A DNA stretch of 64,000 nt from Shinella sp. CPCC 101442 (lineage in GTDB: Bacteria > Pseudomonadota > Alphaproteobacteria > Rhizobiales > Rhizobiaceae), in NCBI RefSeq assembly GCF_024704725.1, contig NZ_JALIQS010000004.1, positions 62,001 to 126,000 on the forward strand. Direction: 5' to 3'. Position 1 is the stretch's first letter. The number at the start of each line of letters is the position of its first letter. A program made the translations under genes and the position numbers. Under the pieces are notes generated by a model. That model saw only the letters and a program-made list of their open reading frames with translations. It did no database searches and was not told the origin of the DNA. Below, in pieces: positions 36,851 through 46,994 of the stretch.

Positions 36851-39085
36851 ATGGCAGCCAACCGCAAATCCCAGCGCATCGAACCGTCCTTCCAGGCATC
36901 GGCAGGCCGGGACGACGACGACTTCCATGTCGGCGCGGGCGATCGCGTGGCCGGTGGCGGCGGGCGCAAGGGGCGCGGCAAGGCGGCGAAGGCCGAGCGG
37001 CCGCAGCGCGGCTCCAGTCGGCGACGCGGTGCTTCGGGTGGTGGTGGCGGCGGCCTTTTCGGTCTCGTGCGCCGGCTTATCTACTGGTGCGTCGTGCTCG
37101 GCATCTGGGGCGCCATCGGCGTCGGCGGGTTGGTGCTCTACTACGGCGCGCGCATGCCGAGCGCCACGAGCTGGTCGATCCCCGACCGGCCGCCGAACAT
37201 CAAGATTCTTGCCGTCAGCGGCGATGCGATCGCCAATCGCGGCTTGACGGGCGGCGAGGCGCTGAACCTCGAAAACATGTCGCCCTATATCCCGCAGGCC
37301 GTCATTGCCATCGAGGACCGGCGCTTCTATTCGCATTTCGGCGTCGATCCGCTGGGCCTTGCCCGCGCGATGCTCACCAACATCACGACCGGCCGCATGG
37401 TGCAGGGCGGCTCGACGCTGACGCAGCAGCTCGCAAAAAACATGTTCCTCTCGCCGGAGCGCACGCTGGAGCGCAAGGTGCAGGAAGTGCTGCTCGCCTT
37501 CTGGCTGGAGCATAAATATTCCAAGGACCAGATCCTTGCGATGTATCTCAACCGCGTGTTCTTCGGCTCGAATTCCTATGGCGTCGAGGCCGCTTCGCGG
37601 CGCTACTTCAACAAGTCGGCGCGGGATGTGAACCTCGGCGAGGCAGCCCTTCTTGCGGGTCTCCTGAAGGCGCCGTCGCGCCTGTCGCCGGCGCGCGATC
37701 CGGAGGCGGCGGAAGCCCGCGCCCAGGTCGTGCTCGGCGCCATGCGCGAAGAGGGCTTCGTCACCGAAAACGAAATCAAGACCGCGATGTCGCAGACGCC
37801 GGCGCGGGCGAAAAGCTACTGGTCCGGCGCGCAGCACTATGCCGCCGACATGGTGATGGCGCAGCTGCCCGGCATGATCGGCGACATTACCGAAGACCTC
37901 GTCATCGACACGACGATCGACCTCGACCTCGAGAAAAAGGCCGACGAGGCGATAACCGCGGTCATGGACAAGGAAGGCGCCAAGCTGAACGCCTCGCAGG
38001 CGGCCCTCGTTTCGATCGACGGCACGGGCGCCATCCGCGCACTGGTCGGCGGGCGCGACTATGCCGAGAGCCAGTTCGACCGCGCCTCCAAGGCCAAGCG
38101 CCAGCCAGGTTCGGCCTTCAAGCCCTTCGTCTATGCGGCCGCGCTGGAAGCGGGCCGCTCGCCGCTGTCGGTGCGCAACGACGCGCCAGTGAAGATCGGC
38201 AAGTGGACGCCTGAGAATTACGACCAGAAATACCGTGGCGAGGTGACGCTCTCCTCCGCGCTCGCCAATTCGCTGAACACCATCGCCGCCCAGCTCGTCA
38301 TGGAGGTCGGCCCCGACGAGGTGGTCAAGCTTGCGCGCCGGCTCGGCATCGAATCGGAGATGCAGGCGAATGCCTCGATCGCGCTCGGCACCTCCGAAGT
38401 GACGCTGGTCGAGCTGACGGCCGCCTACGCCCCCTTCATGAATGGCGGCTACAAGGCGACGCCCCATATCATCCGCCGCATTTCGACGGCCGACGGCAAG
38501 GTGCTCTACGAAAACACCTACGACAACCCGCCGCGCGTGCTGGAGGAAAACATCGTCGCCCAGATGAACGGCATGATGGAACGCGTCATCACCGAGGGCA
38601 CCGGCAAGAACGCCCGTATTCCCGGCTGGCAGTCGGCGGGCAAGTCGGGCACGACCCAGTCCTTCCGCGACGCGCTCTTCGTCGGCTACACCAGCAACCT
38701 GACGACCGGCGTCTGGTTCGGCAATGACGACGGCAAGTCGATGAAGAAGGTGACGGGCGGCGGACTGCCGGCGAAAGCCTTCAGCCAGTTCATGACCGCC
38801 GCCCATGCCGGCCTCTCGCCCTCGCCGCTCTTCGGCACGGCGGGCGGCGGCCAACCGGTGGTGGAGGGTACCGAACCAGCGCCCGAAGGCGACCAGCTGT
38901 TCGACATCATTTCCCGCACGCTCGGCACCGATAACGGCGATAGTCGCGACGGTCAGGCCGTCGCCGCCGAACAGACGGGCGCGGTGCCGCTCGACGACGG
39001 CCTCGTTCCGCCCGCCGATGTGGGCGAGCCGCGACAGACGGGGACGCGGCGCACGACGTTGCTGGACGTGCTGTTGGGGGGCTGA
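36851..39085 (+). CDS. Class A penicillin-binding protein (PBP1 type)
   Basis: A 744-residue bifunctional peptidoglycan synthase. A charged, Gly-rich cytoplasmic leader (1-68) precedes one membrane anchor (about 72-98). The GT51 transglycosylase has Glu155 in IAIEDRRFYSHFG and QGGSTLTQQLAKN. The transpeptidase has the serine motif RQPGSAFKPF, ANSLN as SxN, and GKSGTT as the KTG-type motif. The C terminus is a low-complexity tail. Acts in the inner membrane facing the periplasm. Confidence 0.95.
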   Translation: MAANRKSQRIEPSFQASAGRDDDDFHVGAGDRVAGGGGRKGRGKAAKAERPQRGSSRRRGASGGGGGGLFGLVRRLIYWCVVLGIWGAIGVGGLVLYYGARMPSATSWSIPDRPPNIKILAVSGDAIANRGLTGGEALNLENMSPYIPQAVIAIEDRRFYSHFGVDPLGLARAMLTNITTGRMVQGGSTLTQQLAKNMFLSPERTLERKVQEVLLAFWLEHKYSKDQILAMYLNRVFFGSNSYGVEAASRRYFNKSARDVNLGEAALLAGLLKAPSRLSPARDPEAAEARAQVVLGAMREEGFVTENEIKTAMSQTPARAKSYWSGAQHYAADMVMAQLPGMIGDITEDLVIDTTIDLDLEKKADEAITAVMDKEGAKLNASQAALVSIDGTGAIRALVGGRDYAESQFDRASKAKRQPGSAFKPFVYAAALEAGRSPLSVRNDAPVKIGKWTPENYDQKYRGEVTLSSALANSLNTIAAQLVMEVGPDEVVKLARRLGIESEMQANASIALGTSEVTLVELTAAYAPFMNGGYKATPHIIRRISTADGKVLYENTYDNPPRVLEENIVAQMNGMMERVITEGTGKNARIPGWQSAGKSGTTQSFRDALFVGYTSNLTTGVWFGNDDGKSMKKVTGGGLPAKAFSQFMTAAHAGLSPSPLFGTAGGGQPVVEGTEPAPEGDQLFDIISRTLGTDNGDSRDGQAVAAEQTGAVPLDDGLVPPADVGEPRQTGTRRTTLLDVLLGG

Positions 39086-39117
39086 GGACGTCGGCGCGTT
39101 CGCCGTGCCTTCTTGGC

Positions 39118-39486
39118 TTAACCCCAAGCGACGATCACGTTCTCAGGTTCTCTTGGGTGATCGATCCAGACGCGGATTCGTGTTTTGACCGTAGGCACGG
39201 GAATGCTGGCAAACTCTGGTTCGTTGGCGTCGAAGAAGATAAGCTTCTTTTCGGGCGTGTTGAGAATGCCATCGAACGTCGGTGGCGTCGACATCGGTAT
39301 TTCCAAGGCCTCACCAACAGTAAAATTTGTATCGCCGTCGTTCCAATATGTACATGGAATGCTGACGCAGTCGGGCGTGAAGGGAATGATTCTTTCCCTG
39401 AAATCGTAGGGAACATCGCGCAGAGTGCGGCTCGCGAGGTAAACGCTGTTGTATTCGGGTGCTATGCTGAAGTGAAGAATAGCCAT
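39118..39486 (-). CDS. Putative immunity protein of the nuclease remnant
   Basis: A 122-residue acidic protein starting MAILHFSIAPEYNSVYLASR. Its ATG lies one base after the stop of the toxin-like gene (TGAAATG), with GGCGGGA in front: tight translational coupling typical of toxin-immunity pairs. No signal peptide or membrane helix and no family I recognise; size and acidity fit an immunity protein. An in-frame ATG at 39504 would overlap the toxin end. Base composition is less GC-rich than its neighbours, suggesting acquisition. Confidence 0.6.
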   Translation of the reverse strand: MAILHFSIAPEYNSVYLASRTLRDVPYDFRERIIPFTPDCVSIPCTYWNDGDTNFTVGEALEIPMSTPPTFDGILNTPEKKLIFFDANEPEFASIPVPTVKTRIRVWIDHPREPENVIVAWG

Positions 39487-39487
39487 T

Positions 39488-40233
39488 TCAGAATTTCCCG
39501 CCACTTACGATGCCGCCCTGCGCATTACTGCAGAAAAGGCAATGAGGATATATGCGTGTAGGTGTACCCGGTGAAGTTGGCACTTGGTGATCTCCTACAT
39601 ACCCTCCTTTCTTGGTTCCGGGTATCTTCGTGCCGCATCGGTGGCAGCCGAATTTGCGACCGATGCGGTTGATCTCTTCCTGTTCAGCTCGCGTAAGCCT
39701 CCGATTGGTGGATGGAGCGACGATCCATTCCGATGAAAACGGTCCTGGGCCGATGCGTTTAACCGTCAATTCATATACCCTAAAATGTGCCTCTCTTGTT
39801 ACGGCTTCATTGGCTCTAATCAGGCCTTTGACAGACTCGTAAAGCTGTGATGGTGGCTTCCAGTTCGGATCGATTTTTCTGACGGCGCGCAGCGCCTCCT
39901 GCATTTGGCTTGTACTGACCGCCAGCCGCGCCTCCTGCGCCGGCGTGATGGCCTGCCATCGGCCAAGGATACGCACCTGCCCGTTGCCACGCGGACCACG
40001 GCGGCTGACGAGGACGGGGTGGCTGTCGTTGCTTCGGCGGTCCACTGCCCGCCGTCGGGATTGCCCGCGGCGACACGCGGCTGGTCGAGTCGGAAGCCGG
40101 CCCTCAGATGAAGGGATAGGGCCAGCGCGCGGATTTCGACGGCGAGCGCCGCATGTCGGTACCTTGATCGTACAAGGTTCTGGTCTGTCTGCTCCGCCGG
40201 GTCATGTGCTTTGCCATCCGCTCTCGAGTCCAT
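39488..40233 (-). pseudogene. Frameshifted zinc/HNH-type nuclease toxin remnant
   Basis: Two overlapping minus frames together resemble one polymorphic-toxin-like gene. The upstream frame (from 40233) carries FRLDQPRVAAGNPDGGQWT, a conserved rhizobial motif that precedes variable toxin tips. The downstream frame (ending 39488) carries the tip: GRWQAITPAQEARLAVSTS, then a nuclease module with CHRC, DHQVP and HCLFC, i.e. a Cys4 zinc site around an HNH-like DH. Joining them needs a -1 shift between about 39982 and 40038. No slippery heptamer is visible, so I treat it as a disrupting single-base deletion, or a sequencing error. Confidence 0.65.
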
Positions 40234-40696
40234 TGGATAAGGATGAGGGCGGTGGAGACGGGGGGATAAGTTGGCGCCGGAAAAACCGGCGGTCCATTAG
40301 CGGCCGTGGCAAGTGGTTGAATATGTGGTATTTTTCTAGAATTCTGCTTCAAGCATCATCGTCGTTCCTCCCGCAGAAGACGATGAGTGACCTCCATTTC
40401 CCCGATTGGCTCCGGCGTTTTCGAAGAACCGCCCGAAATCCTTGAGGCAATCCCTTGAATCCCGCCCGCGATTGCGGTTGATTGCGGCTTGCCAGGATAG
40501 GGAGCGAATTCCGCCTCGCAGGCACTGATTTCGCGCGCTTTGCGGCGCGTGAATGTCTTGCAGTCGTTCGGAGGCGTCCTTATATACCCCGCAAAGCTTC
40601 GGTTCACGCCGATGCTTTCGCTAAGACCATACCATTAGGGGCTGCCAACAGAATGCCTGAATGGGTTCCGGCAGTTCGCTTGAAGGAGAGAATGAC
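40234..40696. other. 463 bp spacer before dnaK
   Basis: No supportable gene. The first half is moderately lower in GC and seems to belong to the accessory insert; the second half holds the dnaK leader with the heat-shock promoter candidate at 40557-40586. A second CTTGAA (40454-40459) has no matching -10. Confidence 0.5.
40557..40586 (+). promoter_or_regulatory. Candidate RpoH (sigma32) promoter of dnaK
   Basis: CTTGCA (40557-40562) and CCTTATATA (40578-40586) separated by 15 bp resemble the rhizobial heat-shock consensus of CTTG in the -35 and CCTATAT-type -10. The implied transcript start is about 100 bp before the dnaK ATG. Confidence 0.5.
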
Positions 40697-42598
<1,902 letters not shown>

Positions 42599-42651
42599 GC
42601 CTCCAGACAAGCCGGCCGCGTTTTTCGCGGTCGGCGCAAGTGGATAGCAAG

Positions 42652-42749
42652 AAGGCGGAAGTCAGCGCGAAGGGAACAAGGCCAGGATGATCACGCCCGT
42701 TCTAAGCGGTGACGATGTCATGGCCTTCCTTTCGCCCGGCTTCCGCCTT
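42652..42749 (+). repeat. Nested inverted repeats between dnaK and dnaJ
   Basis: Outer arms AAGGCGGAAG (42652-42661) and CTTCCGCCTT (42740-42749); inner arms AAGGCC (42678-42683) and GGCCTT (42722-42727); a further TCAC/GTGA pair inside. The 98-base structure could fold in the dnaKJ mRNA. No promoter for dnaJ was recognised here. Confidence 0.45.
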
Positions 42750-42839
42750 TTGCATGCGCGCTTTTCAGGCGTGCAGGTTAAGGCAAGCTCCCAGGTCCAG
42801 AACAAGAAGACCGTTCCTACGAAACGGACGTGAACCCGA

Positions 42840-43967
42840 ATGGCAAAAGCTGATTTTTACGAAACGCTTGGTGTTTCCAAGACCGCCGACGAGAAGGAGC
42901 TGAAGAGCGCCTTCCGCAAGATGGCGATGAAGTATCATCCGGACAAGAATCCGGGCGATGCCTCTGCCGAGCACAAGTTCAAGGAAGTCAACGAAGCCTA
43001 TGAGACGCTGAAGGACCCGCAGAAGCGCGCGGCCTATGACCGGTACGGCCATGCGGCCTTCGAGCAGGGCGGCATGGGCGGCGGTGGCGGTGCCGGCTTC
43101 CAGGGCGGCGGTTTCTCCGACATCTTCGAAGACATTTTCGGCGAGATGATGGGCGGCGGGCGCCAGCGTCGGTCCTCCGGCGGGCGCGAGCGCGGCGCCG
43201 ACCTGCGCTACAACATGGAAATCTCGCTGGAAGAGGCCTATGCCGGCAAGACGGCGCAGATCCGCGTTCCCACGTCGATCACCTGCGATGTCTGTACCGG
43301 AACCGGCGCCAAGCCTGGCACCAGTCCGAAGACCTGCGCCACCTGCCAGGGCTCCGGTCGCGTGCGGGCAGCCCAGGGCTTCTTCTCGATCGAACGCACC
43401 TGCCCGACCTGCCATGGCCGCGGCCAGACCATCACCGATCCCTGCACCAAGTGCCACGGCAATGGTCGCGTCACGGAAGAGCGCTCCTTGTCGGTGAACA
43501 TTCCGGCCGGCATCGAGGACGGCACGCGCATTCGCCTGTCCGGCGAGGGCGAGGCTGGCGTTCGCGGTGGGCCTGCGGGCGACCTCTACATCTTCCTGTC
43601 GGTGAAGCCGCACGAATTCTTCCAGCGTGATGGCGCGGATCTCTATTGCGCCGTGCCGATCTCGATGACGACGGCGGCGCTTGGCGGCACCTTCGATGTG
43701 GCGACGCTCGACGGTACGAAGTCGCGTGTCTCGGTGCCGGAGGGCACCCAGGCCGGCAAGCAGTTCCGCCTCAAGGGCAAGGGCATGCCGGTGCTGCGCT
43801 CCAGCCAGGTCGGCGATCTCTATATCCAGATCCAGATCGAGACGCCGCAGAAGCTGACCAAGCGCCAGCGTGAACTCTTGAAGGAATTCGACGAGATTTC
43901 CTCGAAGGACAACAATCCGGAATCCGCAGGCTTTTTCGCGCGGATGAAGGAATTCTTCGAGGGCTGA
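42840..43967 (+). CDS. dnaJ: Co-chaperone DnaJ (Hsp40)
   Basis: A 375-residue type I DnaJ. J domain with HPD at residues 33-35 ([10 protein letters not shown]), a Gly/Phe-rich linker ([17 protein letters not shown]), four zinc repeats [24 protein letters not shown] and CTKCHGNG at about 145-215, and the C-terminal substrate domain. Stimulates DnaK ATPase. Located after dnaK in the same direction, and closed by the strong terminator at 43990. Confidence 0.98.
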   Translation: MAKADFYETLGVSKTADEKELKSAFRKMAMKYHPDKNPGDASAEHKFKEVNEAYETLKDPQKRAAYDRYGHAAFEQGGMGGGGGAGFQGGGFSDIFEDIFGEMMGGGRQRRSSGGRERGADLRYNMEISLEEAYAGKTAQIRVPTSITCDVCTGTGAKPGTSPKTCATCQGSGRVRAAQGFFSIERTCPTCHGRGQTITDPCTKCHGNGRVTEERSLSVNIPAGIEDGTRIRLSGEGEAGVRGGPAGDLYIFLSVKPHEFFQRDGADLYCAVPISMTTAALGGTFDVATLDGTKSRVSVPEGTQAGKQFRLKGKGMPVLRSSQVGDLYIQIQIETPQKLTKRQRELLKEFDEISSKDNNPESAGFFARMKEFFEG

Positions 43968-43989
43968 TCTCTTTGAGAGAATTAAAGAC

Positions 43990-44019
43990 AAGCCGGGGTC
44001 GAAAGACCCCGGCTTTTTT
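43990..44019 (+). terminator. Intrinsic terminator after dnaJ
   Basis: AAGCCGGGGTC (43990-44000), GAAA loop and GACCCCGGCTT (44005-44015) form a perfect 11 bp stem followed by a T-run (six Ts in total). A textbook terminator; it abuts the stop of the convergent small gene. Confidence 0.95.
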
Positions 44020-44255
44020 CATGCGGCGCGCAGGATGAAATTCGAAAACCGCTTCTGCACGAAGGGCGAGACGAAGAAGACCATCGCGAAGACCATGACG
44101 GGCGCGATGACCGCCGTGCGCTGCCAGATCGTCCAGCCCTCTGTCAGCGGCAGCACGATGTAGAGGATCGTGGTGATCAGCGGGTAGACGGGCAGCAGCA
44201 TGGCGAGTGCGAGGTGCAGTTTGGAAAGCTTGCGGGGAGCGGATGGGGTGGTCAT
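44019..44255 (-). CDS. Small two-helix membrane protein
   Basis: A 78-residue protein with two membrane helices (LALAMLLPVYPLITTILYIV and TAVIAPVMVFAMVFFVSPF) linked by a short polar segment with LPLTEGWTIWQR. Small proteins like this commonly sit next to TetR repressors; function unknown. I start at MTTPSAP; an in-frame ATG 20 codons upstream would begin inside the operator. No Shine-Dalgarno is visible, so it may be translated from a short leader. The promoter TTGAAC-17-TATAAA on the minus strand lies within the TetR operator. Confidence 0.75.
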   Translation of the reverse strand: MTTPSAPRKLSKLHLALAMLLPVYPLITTILYIVLPLTEGWTIWQRTAVIAPVMVFAMVFFVSPFVQKRFSNFILRAA

Positions 44256-44272
44256 GGGAGGAGCCTTTATAG

Positions 44273-44314
44273 AACGGAACGTTTCGTTTATATAGAAACG
44301 AAACGTTCCGTTCA
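44273..44314. promoter_or_regulatory. 42 bp perfect palindrome: TetR operator over a divergent promoter
   Basis: Arms of 18 bp at 44273-44290 and 44297-44314 are exact inverted repeats with a 6 bp ATATAG centre. Each arm contains GGAACGTTTCGTT, itself near-palindromic. The minus-strand -35 TTGAAC (44316-44311) and -10 TATAAA (44293-44288) with a 17 bp spacer fall on the palindrome, so repressor binding would block transcription of the small membrane protein gene. Confidence 0.85.
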
Positions 44315-44353
44315 AGTACCTTTCGTGCTACACGGATAAAAAAGGAAAACGCC

Positions 44354-44968
44354 ATGTCCGACGTCGTCGAAACCACACCCGCCCGCCGCTCGATCGGCGC
44401 CATGCGCAATCCCGAGAGCGAGGCTGCGATCCTTGCGGCGGCGGAGGCCGTGCTTCTGGAAAACGGGCTGAACGGCTTCTCCATCGAGGCGGTGGCCAAG
44501 CGCGCACGGGCCGGCAAGCCGACGATCTATCGCTGGTGGCCCTCCCAGGCCGCGCTGTTGCTCGATGTCTATCACGGCCGCAAGCGCGTGAACTTCATCT
44601 ACCCCGACACGGGTACGATCCGGGGAGACCTGCGGGCCTATCTCTCCGGCTTGCTGACCACCTGGCGGGAGGGCACAAGTGGCGAGGTGTTTCGCTGCGT
44701 GGTGGCAAAGGCGCAGGCCGAGCCCGCGGCCCTTGCCGCCCTTTCGGCCTATATGGCCGACCGCCGCTGCCAGAGCGGAAAGATCATCGAGAAGGCGCAG
44801 GCGCGCGGCGAGGTGCGCGCGGGGGTCAGGCCCGAGCTGATTACGGAACTGTTGTCGAGCTTCGCCTGGGGGCGGCTCCTGACCGAACGGCTGGATGTCT
44901 CCGACGAGGAGATCGACGCGGTCGTCGACACGGTGCTGTCAGGCATCGCGTCGAAGCCGGCCGCCTGA
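44354..44968 (+). CDS. TetR/AcrR-family repressor
   Basis: A 204-residue TetR protein: N-terminal helix-turn-helix (EAAILAAAEAVLLENGLNGF, VAKRARAGKPTIYRWWPSQA) and a TetR_C-type ligand domain. Transcribed divergently from the small membrane protein gene across the 42 bp palindrome, so it likely represses both. Inducer unknown. Its stop lies 4 bp before that of the convergent HAD gene. Confidence 0.9.
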   Translation: MSDVVETTPARRSIGAMRNPESEAAILAAAEAVLLENGLNGFSIEAVAKRARAGKPTIYRWWPSQAALLLDVYHGRKRVNFIYPDTGTIRGDLRAYLSGLLTTWREGTSGEVFRCVVAKAQAEPAALAALSAYMADRRCQSGKIIEKAQARGEVRAGVRPELITELLSSFAWGRLLTERLDVSDEEIDAVVDTVLSGIASKPAA

Positions 44969-44972
44969 AATT

Positions 44973-45650
44973 TTAGCCGTCCGTGCGGACGAGCCGCAGC
45001 TTGCCGTCCGTGTCCACCTCCGGAGCAAAGCCTTCATAGCTTTTCAGCCGCGGATGGCTGGTCTCGATCGGGTGATGATGCGTTGCCGTCATCACGGCCA
45101 CATGGGCGCCTGCGCCTTCGCCGGCGAGAATGCCGGCCGGCACGTCTTCGAAGACCAGGCAATCGGCGGGATCGAAGCCGAGACGCGTGGCACCGAGGAT
45201 ATACCCGTCCGGGGCCGGCTTGCCCCTGGTCACGTCATCGGCCGTCACGATCACCGTCGGCAGCGGAATGCCGGTTGCCGCAAGGCGGCGATGGGCGAGC
45301 GCCACCGGGGCCGAGGTCACGATGCCCCAGCGGCCGGCCGGCAGCGCCGAAAGGAACTGGATCGCGCCGGCAATCGGCACGATGCCCTCGACATCCTCCA
45401 TCTCCGCCTGCTCGACCTCCTTGGCCTCGGCGAGGGGATCGACGCCGGGCAGACCGAGCCGCGTGATCGTATCGATGCCGCGCACGCCATGCATGGTCGG
45501 CAGGAAGGTCGCGACATCGAGCCCGTGCTTGCGCGCCCAGTTGCTCCAGACGCGTTCGGTCGCCGGAATGGAATTGATGATCGTGCCGTCCATGTCGAAC
45601 AGGAAGGCGGAAAAGCTGCGGTCGAAGACGGGGCGTGCGGAAGAGGACAA
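44973..45650 (-). CDS. HAD-superfamily sugar phosphatase-like hydrolase
   Basis: A 225-residue HAD hydrolase of the beta-phosphoglucomutase/glycerol-3-phosphatase type. Motif I is FLFDMDGTII, motif II VTSAPVALAHR, motif III around GKPAPDGYI and motif IV VFEDVPAGILAG. The start appears to be TTG at 45650 (MSSSARPVF), because no ATG or GTG precedes the core at a reasonable distance. Substrate probably a small phosphosugar; not determined. Confidence 0.85.
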   Translation of the reverse strand: MSSSARPVFDRSFSAFLFDMDGTIINSIPATERVWSNWARKHGLDVATFLPTMHGVRGIDTITRLGLPGVDPLAEAKEVEQAEMEDVEGIVPIAGAIQFLSALPAGRWGIVTSAPVALAHRRLAATGIPLPTVIVTADDVTRGKPAPDGYILGATRLGFDPADCLVFEDVPAGILAGEGAGAHVAVMTATHHHPIETSHPRLKSYEGFAPEVDTDGKLRLVRTDG

Positions 45651-45869
45651 GAGGCAGACCTGCTGGCTGGAAGGGGAGGAGCAAAGCGCGGCGGGAGTTT
45701 TGGATTACCCCCTCGCACGCAGGCAGGCAACCGGCCTCACGCCATCGTGTCCCCTGGAGCGCCTTCAATGTTGATCCCCGGCCCCCGCCACCCCATCTTT
45801 CTGTTGCTCTCCACAGAATGCGCCGACAAGTGATTCCACTTCGGTGAAAAATGCTCTAGCTCTCGAACC
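45651..45869. other. Divergent spacer HAD / recF, nothing definite
   Basis: 219 bp between the divergent starts. No supportable gene or repeat. The recF promoter should lie here; no clear hexamers were recognised. Confidence 0.4.
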
Positions 45870-46994
45870 ATGCCGCACAAGGTTTTCCTTTCCCGCCTCA
45901 AGCTTACGGATTTCCGCAACTATGCGGGCCTGTCGCTGTCGCTCGATGGCCGGCATGTCGTGCTGACGGGGCAGAACGGAGCAGGCAAGACCAATCTCAT
46001 GGAGGCGGTCTCCTTCCTCTCGCCCGGCCGCGGTCTTCGTCGCGCTGCCTACGGGGATGTGCCGCGAGCCGGCAGTGCAGGAGGCTTTTCCGTCTTCGCC
46101 GCGCTCGACGGCATGATGGGCGAGGTCGATATCGGCACCGGCACGGAAGGCGGCGAGGAAGGGCAGGCGCGAAAACTCCGCCTCAACGGCACATCCGTCA
46201 AGACCGTCGACGAGCTGCTGGATCATCTGCGTGTCGTCTGGCTGACACCCTCCATGGACGGTCTCTTCACCGGCCCTTCGGCCGACCGCCGTCGTTTCCT
46301 GGACCGGCTGGTGCTGTCGCTCGATCCCGAGCACGGCCGCCGCGCGGCGGATTTCGAAAAGGCGATGCGCGGCCGCAACCGGCTGCTGTCGGATCATCGG
46401 CCCGATGCCGCCTGGCTGACGGCGCTGGAAAAACAGATGGCCGAACTCGGCATCGCCATGGCGCATGCCCGCCATGAACTGGTCGGCCTGCTTTCCGGTC
46501 TGGTGGAGGCGGCGCGCGACGACGGGCCTTTCCCCTCCGCCGCCCTGCGGCTCTCCGGTTTCCTCGACGGGGAATGGCAGCGCCCGGCCTACGAGATCGA
46601 GGAAATCTATCTCGACATGCTGCAAAGCGGGCGCTACCGCGACGCGAGCGCCGGCCGCACGCTGGAAGGCCCGCACCGCGCCGACCTGCTCATCCGCCAC
46701 CGCGAGAAGGACATGGAGGCCGAGCGTTGCTCGACGGGCGAGCAGAAGGCGCTCCTGATCGGCCTCATCCTCGCCCATGCCGGGCTTGTCGCGGGCATGA
46801 CCGGCCATGCGCCGGTGCTGCTGCTCGACGAGATCGCCGCCCATCTCGACGAAGGCCGCCGCGCCGCCCTCTTCGACCGGGTCGATGCGCTCGGTGGCCA
46901 GTCCTTCATGACCGGAACGGACCGGTCGATGTTCGATGCGCTCGGCGAGCGGGCGCAATTCCTCACCGTCTCGAACGGAGGCATCCTGACATGA
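45870..46994 (+). CDS. recF: DNA replication and repair protein RecF
   Basis: A 374-residue SMC-like ATPase that helps load RecA at gaps. Walker A is VLTGQNGAGKTNLMEA (near residue 35), an ABC-type signature STGEQKALLIGLIL lies near 285, and Walker B is VLLLDEIAAHLD near 315. It is separated from dnaN/dnaA here, as usual in alphaproteobacteria. Its stop overlaps the moeB start by four bases (ATGA). Confidence 0.96.
   Translation: MPHKVFLSRLKLTDFRNYAGLSLSLDGRHVVLTGQNGAGKTNLMEAVSFLSPGRGLRRAAYGDVPRAGSAGGFSVFAALDGMMGEVDIGTGTEGGEEGQARKLRLNGTSVKTVDELLDHLRVVWLTPSMDGLFTGPSADRRRFLDRLVLSLDPEHGRRAADFEKAMRGRNRLLSDHRPDAAWLTALEKQMAELGIAMAHARHELVGLLSGLVEAARDDGPFPSAALRLSGFLDGEWQRPAYEIEEIYLDMLQSGRYRDASAGRTLEGPHRADLLIRHREKDMEAERCSTGEQKALLIGLILAHAGLVAGMTGHAPVLLLDEIAAHLDEGRRAALFDRVDALGGQSFMTGTDRSMFDALGERAQFLTVSNGGILT

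Noticed and set aside
36800-39127. Long minus-strand frame opposite the penicillin-binding protein gene
   Set aside because: Mirrors the whole PBP gene with no homology or ribosome site.
39982-40038. Programmed -1 frameshift in the nuclease gene
   Set aside because: No slippery heptamer or clear downstream pseudoknot could be seen; a deletion or sequence error is simpler.
46574-46990. In-frame upstream extension of moeB inside recF
   Set aside because: No homology and a good coupled ATG at 46991.
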